Source: Alnus glutinosa
Taxonomy: Eukaryota > Streptophyta > Magnoliopsida > Fagales > Betulaceae
Direction of reading: 5' to 3'
Length of the DNA: 64,000 nucleotides
Assembly (NCBI RefSeq): GCF_958979055.1
Contig: NC_084888.1
Span: forward strand, 9,099,501-9,163,500
The position numbers were made by a program, and so were the translations under genes. Of this stretch, positions 23,806 to 35,698 are shown in pieces. The notes under the pieces were generated by a model. The model did not search any database, was not told where the DNA came from, and saw nothing but the letters and a program-made list of their open reading frames with translations. Each line of letters opens with the position of its first letter. Positions within the stretch are counted from its first letter, which is position 1.

Positions 23806-24371
23806 ATTAGTAGCCAATTAACTAACTAGACATACATACTTAGAATAATGTTATATATTATTATTTTATTATTTTGACATAATATTATTATTTTATTTTT
23901 AAATTAATCATTGTTAAAAAAACAATGCCTAATCAACCTAACATAGTAGCGTGTAGGAAGTTTTAAGATTTCAAGACTGACTCGTTTATGAGTCGAGCCT
24001 AAATAGTTGAGCTTGAATTCGAGCCGAGCTATAAAATGCATGTTCAAGTTCGGCTTGTTTAAAACTCGGGTGAGCTCGATCTTGTTGAGAATTACATTCG
24101 AGCTGAGCCAAGTCGAGCCCGGTTACTCGACAAACTCGGCTCAACTAGAGCTCGAGGCAGGCTATTAAATTTTTCAATGTGTCGAGTTTGTAAACAACCT
24201 TTATACTAACTATTAATAACTTAATATGTTAGTTTAACATACTAAATACTACTATCAAAGTATTATAATTAATATGTAATACAATATTTATTTAGCTAGT
24301 ATACTATATGCTTATTTAGTGTGTGTATATATATATATATCAAAAAATGACCCATAGACTATATTTAACTA

Positions 24372-24377
<6 letters not shown>

Positions 24378-24418
<41 letters not shown>
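24378..24418. repeat. (AT)n microsatellite
   Basis: About 20 uninterrupted AT units, just left of the TTA-flanked element. Confidence 0.9.
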
Positions 24419-24420
<2 letters not shown>

Positions 24421-24449
24421 AGTAACATATAATTAATTATATTTACTTA

Positions 24450-25085
24450 TGCTCCGTTTATTTTGACGTAAAATGGTTTCTGTCGTAAAATATTTCGACG
24501 AAATCATTTTCAAAAAAAATAATTTTCTCGAAAATATTTTCAGGCATTTGGTTCGCACGAAAAAATTATGAAATGTGAAAATGCAATTGTTTCCAGAATC
24601 TGGCAACGTCCAGTCACCGTTGCCGGATTCCGGCGAGCATGTTTGGCCGAATCCGACCAAAATTGCCAGATTCCTCCAAATCCGGTAAGAACCGGTCGGA
24701 TTCCGACCATTTTGGCCAAATTCGGCGGGACTCGTGGCTAGATCAGTGGCCTATTCCATCCAAATCCGGCTGGTTCCATCCAAATCCGGTCGGATCCAGC
24801 CATTTTGGCCAAATCCGGCCGGTTTTTGACCATGGCCGGATTCCGGCGACGGTGGCCGGATTCCGGTTTCGCCTGGATTCTGACGACCGACCAATGCCGA
24901 ATTCCAGCAATCGGATTTCAAACGTGTGTGCAAGGACGAAGAGTTCAATTTCAGAAAACGATTTAATTTCCCAAAATTAAAGAAGGTACCGTCAAATCGA
25001 AAATGATTTTCGTTGACCATTATTTTCGCCCCTACCAAACACCGTAAAAATGCCGAAATTATTTTACACCGAAACAAATGAAGCA
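24450..25085. mobile_element. Non-autonomous TIR element, TTA target duplication, copy 2
   Basis: Same family as 21988-22674. It starts TGCTCCGTTTATTTTGACGT and ends CGAAACAAATGAAGCA, with TTA at 24447-24449 and 25086-25088. The two copies share the CCTACCAAACACCG stretch near the right end. The core here (24590-24900) is strongly enriched for GGCCGGATTCCGGC and CCAAATCCGG words and is more GC-rich than the flanks. Confidence 0.75.
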
Positions 25086-25820
25086 TTAGTATATATTAAT
25101 AAACTAGATAATATGTTAGTTTATGATCTAACTAGTTAGTATGTTAACTAATACACATACATATAAATATTAAGTAACATATATAACATATATTACCTAA
25201 TTATTAATATACATGCTTAAATTTATATAATTCATTTTTAGTAATATATAAGAGATATGAACGAGCTAACGAATCAGACTAATGAGCTGAGCGAGCGATC
25301 CGGTTGAGTTTTAAACGAATTGAGCTCACTAGCCCCTATCAAATTTTGTCGAGCGAATCGAGTATGTATCACTTATTAATCGAGTGAATTTTTACAGTAA
25401 TGAGCAAGACTCTACAGTATCAAGCTCGAGTTCGAATCAGACTAAACCAAGCAAATATCAAACGAGTTGTCAAACAAACTGATTTATTTACGTTCATAAA
25501 TTAGTGTGGAATGTAACATTTCACATAAATGTAGTATAGGAATTCAATCATTTCAAAAAAAAAAAAAAAAAAGTATAGGAATTCAAGAAAAGTTTGGGAA
25601 TAAAAAATAAATAAAAAGTAAAAAGTGAAAAGAAAAGAAAAAAAGCTAAAGCTAAACGGCACAAACCAAAAGGGATACCAAATATCCCTTCGGTGTTCCA
25701 GGTGTCAATCTTCCAACCAGAAGATAACGATCGTGATGTGTCGCAACGCTGTCGTGGCATTCTCGGCACGAAAAAATCCTCCCCTGAAAGGCTAAAAGTT
25801 CAAAACCCACGATTCTCCAC

Positions 25821-25826
25821 CACGTG
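25821..25826. promoter_or_regulatory. G-box upstream of PRR gene
   Basis: CACGTG in the context CCACCACGTGTCCC, about 420 bp before the PRR start codon. G-boxes bind bHLH (PIF) and bZIP (HY5) factors and are common in light- and clock-controlled promoters. Presence is direct; function is inferred. Confidence 0.5.
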
Positions 25827-25977
25827 TCCCTCCGGTGGGCCCCAACAAGACAATATCATCACCACCACCACTAATCTCAGAAAGAAAAAAAAATCAAAAA
25901 CAGTGGCCAAAATGCATCCACGTCAGCCTCACCAACCAGAAGCCATTGACAGCCCACCTTTTGATCCGATCTCCCCT

Positions 25978-25986
25978 AGATATTTT
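25978..25986 (-). promoter_or_regulatory. Evening element upstream of PRR gene
   Basis: The minus strand reads AAAATATCT, an exact evening element, the site bound by CCA1/LHY/RVE MYB factors. It lies about 260 bp before the PRR start codon. Clock PRR genes of this clade are known targets of these factors, so the position is meaningful, though one 9-mer could occur by chance in AT-rich DNA. Confidence 0.6.
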
Positions 25987-26247
25987 TACCTGTTTTCGCG
26001 GCTGTGAGTACACGGTGATCATAAGAAATTTCAAAGGCAGTTTTAGTTTGCTCTAAAACCAGGCAGAGCTTCAGATATTTGTCAGCAGGATAGGTTTTGT
26101 AACCGTAACCGGAACCGGAACATTTTTTTTGGTTGCTTCGCGCTATAGTGACACTGTTGCTTTGTGGAAGCTGTGAGAAATTAGGGTTTTGTTTGTGCTT
26201 CCTGTGTTTCGATTTCCTTTGTTTTGTGGTGGTTAGGGTGTACGAGA

Positions 26248-29200
26248 ATGGGTGAAGCGGTGGTGAGCGGTGGGGAGGGCATGGGGGCGGAGAATGACGG
26301 GGCAGGGGAGGTGGTGAGGTGGGAGAGGTTGAGGGTTCTTCTGGTCGAAGCCGACTATTCCACTCGGCAGATTATCACCGCGATTCTCCGGAAATGCAGT
26401 TACAGAGGTCAGTTCCTCTGGCTCTGACTCTAATATCTCCTTCTTTGATTCGTTTGTTTGGTAGAAATTGTATTTTTGTTTTTGTGCATTTTCCACGGTA
26501 TTTTGATTTCATTTAAAATGGCGTTTTCTCAAAAGATAACAGAGGAAAAAAAAAGTTCTGTTTTTTGTGTGATGGGAATTTTGTTTTTTTGAAGTTGGTT
26601 GTGTATTGTATTAGATTTTTATTTTTTTTATGGCATTTTATTGCCCAACATAAAATCTTGATAACTTAATCATCTTCAAAACCACTAGATTAATGTTTCT
26701 GAAAAATGGAAGAGGCTGGATAATTGTGATGGTTTTTGTAGCTGAAATAAATAGCTAGTCTTTATCCTGCTTAAGCGATGACTTCACTGATGGCTTGGTG
26801 TGACAAGTATGATCAAGGATTGGCCGAGTTTCTTTTTTCTTTATTCTTTTTTCTTTTCTTTTTTCTTTTTTTTTTTTGGGAAGAAGTTCTGTCACGGTGA
26901 GATTGCTAGCCTAGCTTGTTCATCAAATAGGTAGTAAACTTATATACAGATTTTGGGGGATTTAATGCAGTTACAGGTTTTCACACATTTTCAAGGTCAC
27001 CCATGGTGTGTATATATAAAACAAAGAGCTCCTCTTCAGTTTTCTGTGTTACACATGTGGAGGTTAAAATTTGTGCTTTATGTCTATACCTTATTTTTTT
27101 GAAGAAAACAAAAATTGTTTTACCTGCCGCTGAGGCTTCGGTGAACCAGCTTACTTGGAGTTCAGAAATTTGCTTCAGCTTATTGCAGTTCCTCTTTCTT
27201 TGTGAAAACTGTATCTCACTTGATTTCTAATTTCTTTGGAACACCAAATTTTATTTTATATGCTTATCCTTCAAGCAAGTCAATGGTAGGTATTACATCT
27301 TGACTTTTGGCAAATCACAGTTTTGGAACTCAACATATACTCTTATGTATTAAACAGTTGCAGCAGTTTCTGATGGACTAAAGGCATGGGAGACATTAAA
27401 GGGGAGACCTCATAGCATAGATCTCGTATTAACTGAAGTGGAATTGCCGTCAATATCTGGATTTGCACTTCTTTCTTTAGTCATGGAGCATGACGTTTGC
27501 AAAAATATTCCTGTTATAAGTACGTCAGACTGAACAAACTGTTGCCTCATTTGATTCTCTTGATCTTAAATTAGGTGTGAAGCTAAATGTGTTAACATTT
27601 ATTCTCATGGTCATCCAGTGATGTCTTCGCATGATTCAATTGGCATGGTATTGAAATGCATGTTAAAAGGTGCAGCTGACTTTCTCATAAAGCCTGTTAG
27701 GAAGAATGAGCTGAGGAACCTTTGGCAGCATGTATGGAGAAGGCACACTGTATGTTTCTATCCTTTAACTTTTCTTCTGCTTATTTTTTGGATTTGTTCT
27801 GTTTCTTTGTTTTATTATAGCATAGAAATCACATGTAAATGCAACCTTTTTCCTGTTATTTTCTTTTTAAACAGCTGGCTGGTCGACAAGTTCCTCAAAA
27901 CTTGGCTGTTCCACAGCAAAAAGTTGAAGGCACTTCTGAAAATAATGCATCAAGCAATCATTCAAGTGAATGTGTGGCTTCTACACACAGAAAAAAGGAA
28001 TCCAGTGAGAAAGGGAGTGATGCCCAGGTATGTACCTTTTCATCTTGTACCCATTCTCATAAAAATGTTAAATAATATGTATGTTGTGACTTGTGAGAGA
28101 AGCATTGTTTTCAGTTGATAAATATGCATATTTATGCTAGCATCTATCACTTTCTCAGTGGTCAGTCTCCTCTGAATGTGCTACACCTAAAGAAAGTAAT
28201 AACAGATTGAGAATTTCCATTTTGACTTGCTAACCATCTTCCCCTTCCCTTTATCTGGCCCATGGATTGTATGGTTGACATGAAAAGAAACAAGTTATTA
28301 GAATAGTGTATACAGGATTCATGGAACAATGCATATGTAAGGCCGCTTGTAGGTTGAGAGAAGTTTCTTTTTCCAGATTAGGTTGGCATCATGAAGTTTA
28401 ACGTAGAGACTGTATGTTTCGCCACTTGTGCAGAGCTCTTGTACAACGCGTTACATGGAAGCTGAAAGTGCAGACATGCAAAATATGCAGGGTCTTTCTC
28501 AGATGAAGTGTGTGAGTGCTTCAAATTTGAGCAACACTGACATGGAGAAGCATGGAGGGTGTGCTAAGTTGGATCAGGAATCAGTTTTGCCTGAGAGTGA
28601 AAATGGAGGTCTGTCATATTATCTTGTTTGGCTTTCTTTCTTTCTTTTCTAGATTTTTTTGATTTTTTTGATTTTTGATTTTTGATTTTTGATTTTTGTC
28701 TCCCCTATCTTTAGAATCAACAAGGGGAAAATCTGACAAGCTAATTACTGCAGAGAAATCAAAAAGATTGGGATCAGAGGTTGCACCCTACAGAGAAGCC
28801 AATAACTCAACTCTTTTGAGATTGAAAGAAGACCAAGCCTGTGCTGAAACAATGAGTCAAAATGAGGTTGTGCAAGCAGAAAGTAATAGAGGCAATGCTA
28901 ATACTGCTAGTGAGATTCACAGCTGTGATGATGAACTGGTTGAACCTTCTAATGGAGCTATTGACTTGATTGGCACATTTGATAATCGCCCAAAGTGCAC
29001 TGATGGGAACTCTAGTTATAAAGATGGCAGCACAAAAAAGTTCGAATTTGTTCCACATTTGGAACTTTCATTGAGAAGAACTTGCCCAAGCAGCTCAAAT
29101 TACCAAGGGACTGATGAAAGGCATACCCTGATCCATTCTAATGCGTCTGCATTTTCATGGTAACTTATTGGGGTTAAAACAAAACTTAATACAAGTTGAT

Positions 29201-31264
29201 TTTCTTTCTCAATGATCAATCGGGAGGCTAGAAGAAACCCAGTTTATCTTCTTCCTCCCCTCCCCTCCCCTCCCCTTCCTTTTTTTCCATTTTCTTGTTT
29301 TTAAATTTTTTTTTTTTTTTTTTTTGCCCTTTTTCTCTTTGGTGAAAACAATTTCTGTCAAGTACTAATGAATTACGATAATGTTCGCCAAAGTTAGAAA
29401 TTAGGTGTTGATGTAGTGTTTGTGGCAGCAGCAAAGGAGGTGATGATAGAGATGGCTGTGATTGTGGTGAGTGGCAGTAGTGATATAGATTACTAGAAGA
29501 CCCTCCTAAGACTTGCACAGGAAGGATCATGGGATTGTATTTAGCACCTAGAAGAACCTATGGAAACTTTTTCTAGATAAGAGTTGTGTTCTTAATTTTA
29601 TTTATTCTGTTTCTATTAGATATACAGGAGATACATGGTAAAAATACTTATCAAAAAAAAAAAAAAGAAGATACATGGTAAAAATTAATTACTGACATCT
29701 GGTTTCTGGTACGCGTACTTCAACAGGACTAGTTAATGGAAGCCTTTCACATACTTTTTAAACATTTAATAACAAGCTAAAGGACACATAAATATTATTG
29801 AAGTCACTGAATTTTGTCAGACCAAGGATCTGAGTTATGCCAGATCTAAAAATAAATAAAAATTGTTCATCCATGTGAATGACAAAGTCAATCTTGATCA
29901 CTTTCTGTAAATCTTCTTTCCAAGTTACATGAATTTTGAATAAAAGGTAGTTCTTGTAAGATTAGATCATTCAATTCTGATCAAACCAAAGTTCCTCTCT
30001 GCAGGTATAACAGTTGTAAGATGCTGCAACCCCTTCTACCAACACTGTCCAGCAATTGTACTAAGTCGAAGGAGGGTGCAAGTAAATCCTATGAACTGTC
30101 ATCCAATCAGCTCTCTGGAAGTACCAATGGCACTTTTCTCCAAAGTAGTGCCATATTGAGTAATAGTCAGGAAAATATGCCCACTTTGGTCATTGGTCAA
30201 TCCGGACAAGGTGAACTACAGTTTCCAAGTCATCAGCTTGGGATGATACCTGTCCCAGGAAACAGTCCTTTTCTCCCATCCATGTTTTATACTCAATCTG
30301 GTCTACCCCCTGAGTGGAGTCCCAAACCTGCCTGTGAGCGAGATCACTCCCCCTTTCCTTCAAGTGCCTCACTTCAATCCAATCCTGAAATTCCCAACTC
30401 AGAACTAGGTTATAACCAATCTGATGAGACTACCAACGATTCCACTCATCAAGCTGTGCACGAGGAGAATGATTTGGAGCATGCGGAGGAAATTAGACAT
30501 GGTTTTCCTGCTGCTGGTCAGAATACTACTAGTAGCTTATGCTATGATGCTGTAGATCATACTAATGCATATGGGAGCAGTTCCACTAAGAGAGATGAGG
30601 CTGCCACTGCCCCTGAGAGATGGAATGAAAGTGGTCTTTCTATTCATGATGGATCTAGAGGGATGGACTCACTTCGCTCTTCCCAAAGGGAAGCAGCTCT
30701 CACAAAGTTCCGACTGAAGCGGAAAGATCGATGCTTTGAGAAAAAGGTATACCTACTGCTTATATTTTGTTCGTCTGAGTTTGGATTCATGATCCCTTCT
30801 ATAGAAATTCTGGTTTTATGTTTGGCATTAGAGGCTGCTCCATTTCAACTAAATGTGAGCTAGCTCCTCCACAGTCTGTACTGCTACCCTAATTCCTTTT
30901 CTGTTCTGCGGACAAAGTTGTTAATGTTGTTTTCGGACAGTTGTTATTCCAATGATTCTTGGTCCTGGAACTAAGCTGTATCAGTAGATTGAAATAGCTT
31001 TGAAACTCCAGTTTTAAGGAGACCAGTTATGCCTGAGCCGTGCAGAATGGTAAACACCTATAATTGCATGTGGTGATGAAAATACCAAAATCACACACTA
31101 ATCTATATAAAAGGTGTTCTCTTTTCTTAAACCTCGATATTCTTGGACAGGTCCGATATCAGAGCCGGAAGAGACTGGCGGAGCAATGTCCTCGAGTGAA
31201 AGGACAGTTTGTGCGCCAGGTGAAGACTGACCCTCCAGTTGGTGACGCCAATGGTTGTTTATGA
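26248..31264 (+). CDS. PRR5/9: Pseudo-response regulator of the PRR5/PRR9 clade (circadian clock repressor)
   Basis: Circadian clock transcription repressor. Exons 26248-26407, 27358-27519, 27619-27749, 27875-28027, 28434-28608, 28715-29159, 30005-30746 and 31151-31264 join in frame to 693 residues. The receiver-like domain (about residues 28-145) has LRVLLVEAD, then [14 protein letters not shown] where Glu replaces the phospho-accepting Asp (hence pseudo), and the lysine in [20 protein letters not shown]. The middle is low-complexity and Ser/Asn-rich, with an EAR-like motif LELSLRR (exon 6), as in PRR5/7/9 repressors. The C-terminal CCT motif, [15 protein letters not shown]...[12 protein letters not shown], is split by the last intron. 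The start is the ATG at 26248 (MGEAVVSGG). Length suits PRR5; the MTP1 and bHLH neighbours suit the Arabidopsis PRR9 locus, so the exact orthologue is left open. Confidence 0.95.
29257..29275 (-). other. G-quadruplex motif in PRR intron 6
   Basis: The plus strand has four C4 blocks separated by single T residues, so the minus strand has four G4 runs with 1-nt loops, a very strong predicted G-quadruplex. It is in the 845-bp intron between exons 6 and 7, so the pre-mRNA carries the C-rich strand. Confidence 0.75.
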
Positions 31265-32890
31265 TGAATTTCGATGCGTCTTCATTGTTGCTTGTTCAAT
31301 CTTGAGCTCCCATACTTTCCCGATGAACATTGGTTAAATTGTAGCTACAAAAGAGTTGATTGTCTGATGTGGTGTCTCTTGTGTTCCTGAAGCTTAAAGA
31401 GAAGCGGGGAATGGTATGGAAAGAGTTGAATGGTTAGTCTCTTTTAGTGTTAGCAGGGTTTTGACTGTAACTTTACATTAACTAAAAATGTAGTTTTGTA
31501 ATCATGCAGTGGGGTTGCCCAAGTTTTTGGTATCACCGATTGTAAATTTGTTTGTATGCTTACCAGACAACGGAGTGTAGAGAAGACAGGTTTAATTGTA
31601 CAATAATTTGCAATTACAGTTTGGATGCTAGTTCATATTTTGAGGGGTATAGTGAAGTATGCTATCAAATGATCTTTTGCCTTCCGATTAAAATAAAAAA
31701 TAAAAAATCTTTGCCTTCCACCTTCTAAGCTTTAATGGAAAAAGGGTTTGTTTGTTTGTTTGTTTGTTTGTTTTTTTTTTTTTTTTGGGTGCTCCCTCTA
31801 GCGTGAGTTCTTTCCATTTGTGTTAATAAGGGATTAGGCAAAATGAGGAAAGAAGGAAGTGTGTTGTTCCTCAATTATTATTTTGGGAAAACTTACCTTA
31901 ATTATAACTTCAAAGTATAAAAATTTGCAATGTCGGGATTTGATTTTTCAACCCCTTTTAATTTCACTTTCTTTTTTTTTTCTTTTTTTTCTTTTTTTTT
32001 TTTTTTTTGGTTAAAATTCCCCTTTTTTTAAGACAAAAATCAAAGTTATTTATTTATTTATTTTAAAAAAAATCTCGTGACCCATTGCAAGTCGTGGGTG
32101 AGTTAAAGGCATTTAAAAAAATAAAATAAAAAAGGTACTTTTTTTTTTTCCCGAAACAAAAAAAATGGAGCATTTGAAAAAAAAAAAGTAGTGAAAATAA
32201 AATTGGTTGAAACATAAAATACCGATATTACGAATTTTTAAATTTTGCGGTTGTAAGTAAAGTTTGCAGGTTTGTGCATGTTATAATGATGATTAGGCTG
32301 GTGATCCCATATATCACCGTTCCACCACTAATTATGATTTCTTATTGGAACTTCTTTGATTTTTTGGTGTAGTAAGAAAAAAATTGTTATTGTTTGATCC
32401 AACACTGAGACTGAGTATTATGCACTTCTTGACACTACGTTTTAACTTTTATGGTTATATTGGCTTTTGACTGACATTGGTGTCTCTTAGACTCCCTAGT
32501 TTTCTCGTTTATAATGTCGATCTGAGTACCATACAAATTGCCCATAATGATGTATTTCATGAGTGCACCAAACATATCGAGTTTAATTGTCATTTCATTC
32601 GGTATCATAATTGTTGCCATATATATATATTTTTTTAAAAAAAAAATGCTCATAATATTATGATAATATTCCTTATTCACTAACATATTGGTTCCTCCTA
32701 ATTATTGTAAATCAATTGCATTATTTCTTGTATTTATTGAATTTCCTTTCTTTTTTTTTCGACGGACTCATTCAATTATAAATAAATCATTTAATTGTAC
32801 AATTTTATACTTCATAAATACAAGCTTCATTTACAATTCTTTAGCTTTTACATTTATATAGAAATATCACTCCAAGGAAAACAACTCGGT
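31265..32890. other. PRR 3' UTR and flank
   Basis: The first few hundred bases are the likely PRR 3' UTR. A (GTTT)n run followed by poly-T is at 31747-31786, and T-rich and A-rich low-complexity DNA follows to 32200. No gene or defined transposon was recognised. Confidence 0.45.
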
Positions 32891-33243
32891 GAGCATTCTT
32901 AGTAGCCTCACCAAATTTTATTTGCCAAAATAGTTAAAAATCATTTTTTTTTCTATTTTGGTAAGTCACTTTTTAAGGACATCATCGTGTGAGAGAGATG
33001 GGAGATGGGAGAAGGAAATGAGAGAAGAAAGGAAAAAAATATGCTGCGATCATGTGAGAGAGAAATGAGAAACAAAATTGGTGAGAGAGTTGGTAAGTGA
33101 ATATTACTCATCAAAATTTGTGAATATTTTTGCTTACCAAAACTGTTTGGTTAAAGTAGTAAGGCCACTGAAAGTGATTTTTTAGTGTTTTCATCAAATT
33201 GGCTCACCAAAAGCTATTTTGGTGAGACTACTAAGAATGCTCT
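32891..33243. mobile_element. MITE with GAGCATTCTTAGTAG termini
   Basis: The left end GAGCATTCTTAGTAGCCTCA and the right end TGAGACTACTAAGAATGCTC are reverse complements. The match continues into CCAAA...GCCAAAATAG on the left and CTATTTTGG on the right. The centre holds GAGAGAGATGGGAGA-type purine repeats. About 350 bp, non-coding. Confidence 0.7.
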
Positions 33244-33559
33244 AACACAACCTAGAGCATTTTACCATTACTTTTCGAATTAAAAAATCTTTTCACCAAA
33301 CATTCCCTATTTTCCCTCATTTCTCTTCTCTACCTTCAACTAAACCAGGAAATTAACTTTTACTATAAAATGTTGAAAAACAAAATAACTTTAATTATGG
33401 ATAATGAAGACTACTTTATTATTGTTGTTATTACTATTATGATCCATTCCTCATCTCAAATGCAGCAATCAACCATCATTAATTTTTTGGCTGAACGATG
33501 TAATTAAGGTGGCCATAGAAATAAGGGTAATGTGGAAGAGGATCAACACAATATTTTTT

Positions 33560-34003
33560 AGGGTAAATATAGAATTTTTTTTTTTTTTTTTTTTTTTTTT
33601 TTGAGTAAATGCGGCATAACAAATCATTAAGTTTTTAATTTCGCATTTTGAATCCTTAAGTTTTTTGCAATTTTCAATTAGGTCCCTCTATGTGTTTTAT
33701 GTCCATTTTAGTAATGTCCGTCAGTGCCACATCAACATTTTTGCCACCTCCGATTAAATACAAATTTTTGTATTTTATTAAAAAAATTATAAAAAGAAAA
33801 AATTTATTTTTTAGAATTTATTTTTCTAATAAAATGAAAATTATTATTTTAATCTAACATTACAAAATATTAACGGTGTTACTAAATTAGACGAAAAACA
33901 CACGGAATGACCCAATTGAAAATTGCAAAAAAATGCAAAATTAAAAACTAAAAATCGAGGGAGTGATGTGTAATAAAAAAAAAAATTGATTTTATATTTA
34001 CCT
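33560..34003. mobile_element. Long-TIR MITE ending GGGTAAATATA
   Basis: The outer ends GGGTAAATATAGAATTTT and AAAATTGATTTTATATTTACC are inverted. The inner arms also match: left AATTTCGCATTTTGAATCC and TTGCAATTTTCAATTAGG, right CCCAATTGAAAATTGCAAAA. Arms are about 150 bp around an AT-rich centre. The left arm has been extended by a long poly-T run. Confidence 0.6.
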
Positions 34004-34009
34004 TCTTTT

Positions 34010-34747
34010 TCTGTATTTTTATTAGAATATGGAAATCTCCCGAGGCACGAATGTTTGGGAGAAAAGTCAATTAAAAAAAAGCAGTTTGCACTTTCCGGCT
34101 TTCTGCAACCAAAATCCTTTTCTGCGAAGCAAACAGGAAACAGTAATGGAGTTTCTTTTCTTTTTTGGTTCCTTCGTAGGCGGCTCTCGTGACGAAATCC
34201 ATTTTTCACTGCGGCCGAACAAAAAGCGAACGACTTTCACACAGAAAGCAAGAAATGCATGGGAATCGGACGTGTAAAAGTATGTATCCAACGCGTGCTG
34301 AGCAGCCGGAGGGGGCCCAGTTGATTAAAAAAGCCGTGGGGATGTGACGAGACGTAGTCCAAACAGAGGAAACCATGTGTAAAAGACAAAACAGAGCCAC
34401 CGCTGTAAGTTCTGTAACACTTGGGTGGTCTCCTGCTTATCCACATGGACCACATGATGTCGGTGATCGAAAGGGCACTGATCGAGTGAACCACACTGCC
34501 TCCTCAACTGCACCCTTTATCCACAAAAGAGATCGATCAACAGGCATTCCCTTCTCTTCTCAACTACGTCTCTTACCTCTCCACAATGTTCGGGCCGAAA
34601 GTATACTTCAAGAGTTTTACAGACGAGAAACGAGAAAAACACTCTAAATGTACAACAATAGTACAACAACAAGATACATCGAGGTGAGACCCAATTTTTA
34701 TAGACTAACTCGTTCGCCATCCTGTTTTACTTTTTCCTTCTCAATTT
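34010..34747. other. Intergenic segment of higher GC, no gene identified
   Basis: 34020-34690 is less AT-rich than its surroundings and has several short overlapping open frames on both strands, none longer than about 90 codons and none recognisable. It could be a decayed gene fragment or an unannotated non-coding transcript. Confidence 0.3.
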
Positions 34748-35052
34748 AGAGTTTGTTTGGGTTTGCGATTTGAAAATATCGATTTTGAAAAGTGCGATTT
34801 AAAAAAAATGATTTTTAAAAACGCAATTAAGCGTTTGACAAAATCGTATTTTGACCTTTAAAATCGCAGGTTAGTCTTTTAAAATACTGCATTTTCAAAA
34901 AAGCACCACATTACCTGCGATTTAAATAAGCACTTTTCTGCGTTTTCAAATCGTAATTTTTTAAAAACGCTGTTTCCAAACGGTTTATTTTCTGCGATTT
35001 GGTTTAAAATCGCATTCTTTCTCTACGAAATCGCAATCACAAACGCACCCTT
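34748..35052. mobile_element. MITE with TTTGCGATTT-type termini
   Basis: The left end GTTTGTTTGGGTTTGCGATT and the right end AATCGCAATCACAAACGCAC are imperfect reverse complements, and AATCGC/GCGATT words recur through the 305 bp. A decayed relative is at 38497-39005. Confidence 0.65.
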
Positions 35053-35698
35053 AGCGGTTAATGTTACATGTACTTAAACTTTTAAAAAATAATAATAAAA
35101 AAATTTAAAATTACACACTTACTTCACACCCTCTCACATAGTGGGGTCCACCATCACATGGGGCCCACCCCATGTGAAGGAATATGTAGTAAGTGTGTTA
35201 TTTTGGATATTTTTCTACCACTCTCCTAAAAATATTTTTATAAAGAAAGCTTTACTAACCGATGTAAAGCTAGTTTATTCATTGGATATGATCAAAATAA
35301 TTAATGAAAAAGAAATACTACAAGTATCAATGAATAAATTCTACATCGTCTTAGTAATGCTTTTTTGTAAAAATTTAGGTACATGTAACATTTTTTTTCA
35401 GAATTTATAAGTGATGATGTCTATATGATACGAGTTCAGTTTTATGGAAACTGTGATTTCCAAAAACAAAATGTTTTGTAAAGAGGTTTGAGTTGGATTT
35501 TTCAATTTTGCCGATTACTATTTAGTAGGTTGTTATAATGTTATTTATACTTGGATAATATGGTAATAAAAATTAGGTTTTTTTTTTTTTGGCCAGTGTT
35601 AATTCAAATACTGATTTTTACTATTACATCATCCAAAGATATGCAGTCGTATAGCATTCTACCAAATAACATTATTCTTGCAAAAGAAAAAGGAGGGG

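Larger units (their letters stand above)
23930..25500. repeat. GAGCCGAGC family repeat, copy 2, split by later insertions
   Basis: The left part (about 23970-24180) repeats GAGTCGAGCC, GAGCCGAGC and CTCGGCTCAAC words; the right part (25255-25490) matches copy 1 at 9728-9985. The halves are separated by AT microsatellites and by the TTA-flanked element at 24450-25085, so they appear to be one older element interrupted by younger DNA. Confidence 0.5.
25501..26247. other. Upstream region of the PRR gene
   Basis: Runs from the end of the repeat family to the PRR start codon. It contains poly-A/T near 25555-25625, then a less AT-rich stretch (25680-26060) holding a G-box and an evening element annotated separately. 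The last 200 bp is the likely 5' UTR. No coding frame looks conserved. Confidence 0.5.

Noticed and set aside
22774-23817. Frames of 72-123 codons within the long-TIR element
   Set aside because: They read through the CT/GA tracts of the inverted arms and mirror each other on opposite strands.
27618-28118. 166-codon frame as a separate gene
   Set aside because: It is PRR exon 3 followed by intron 3 and a frame-shifted reading of exon 4.
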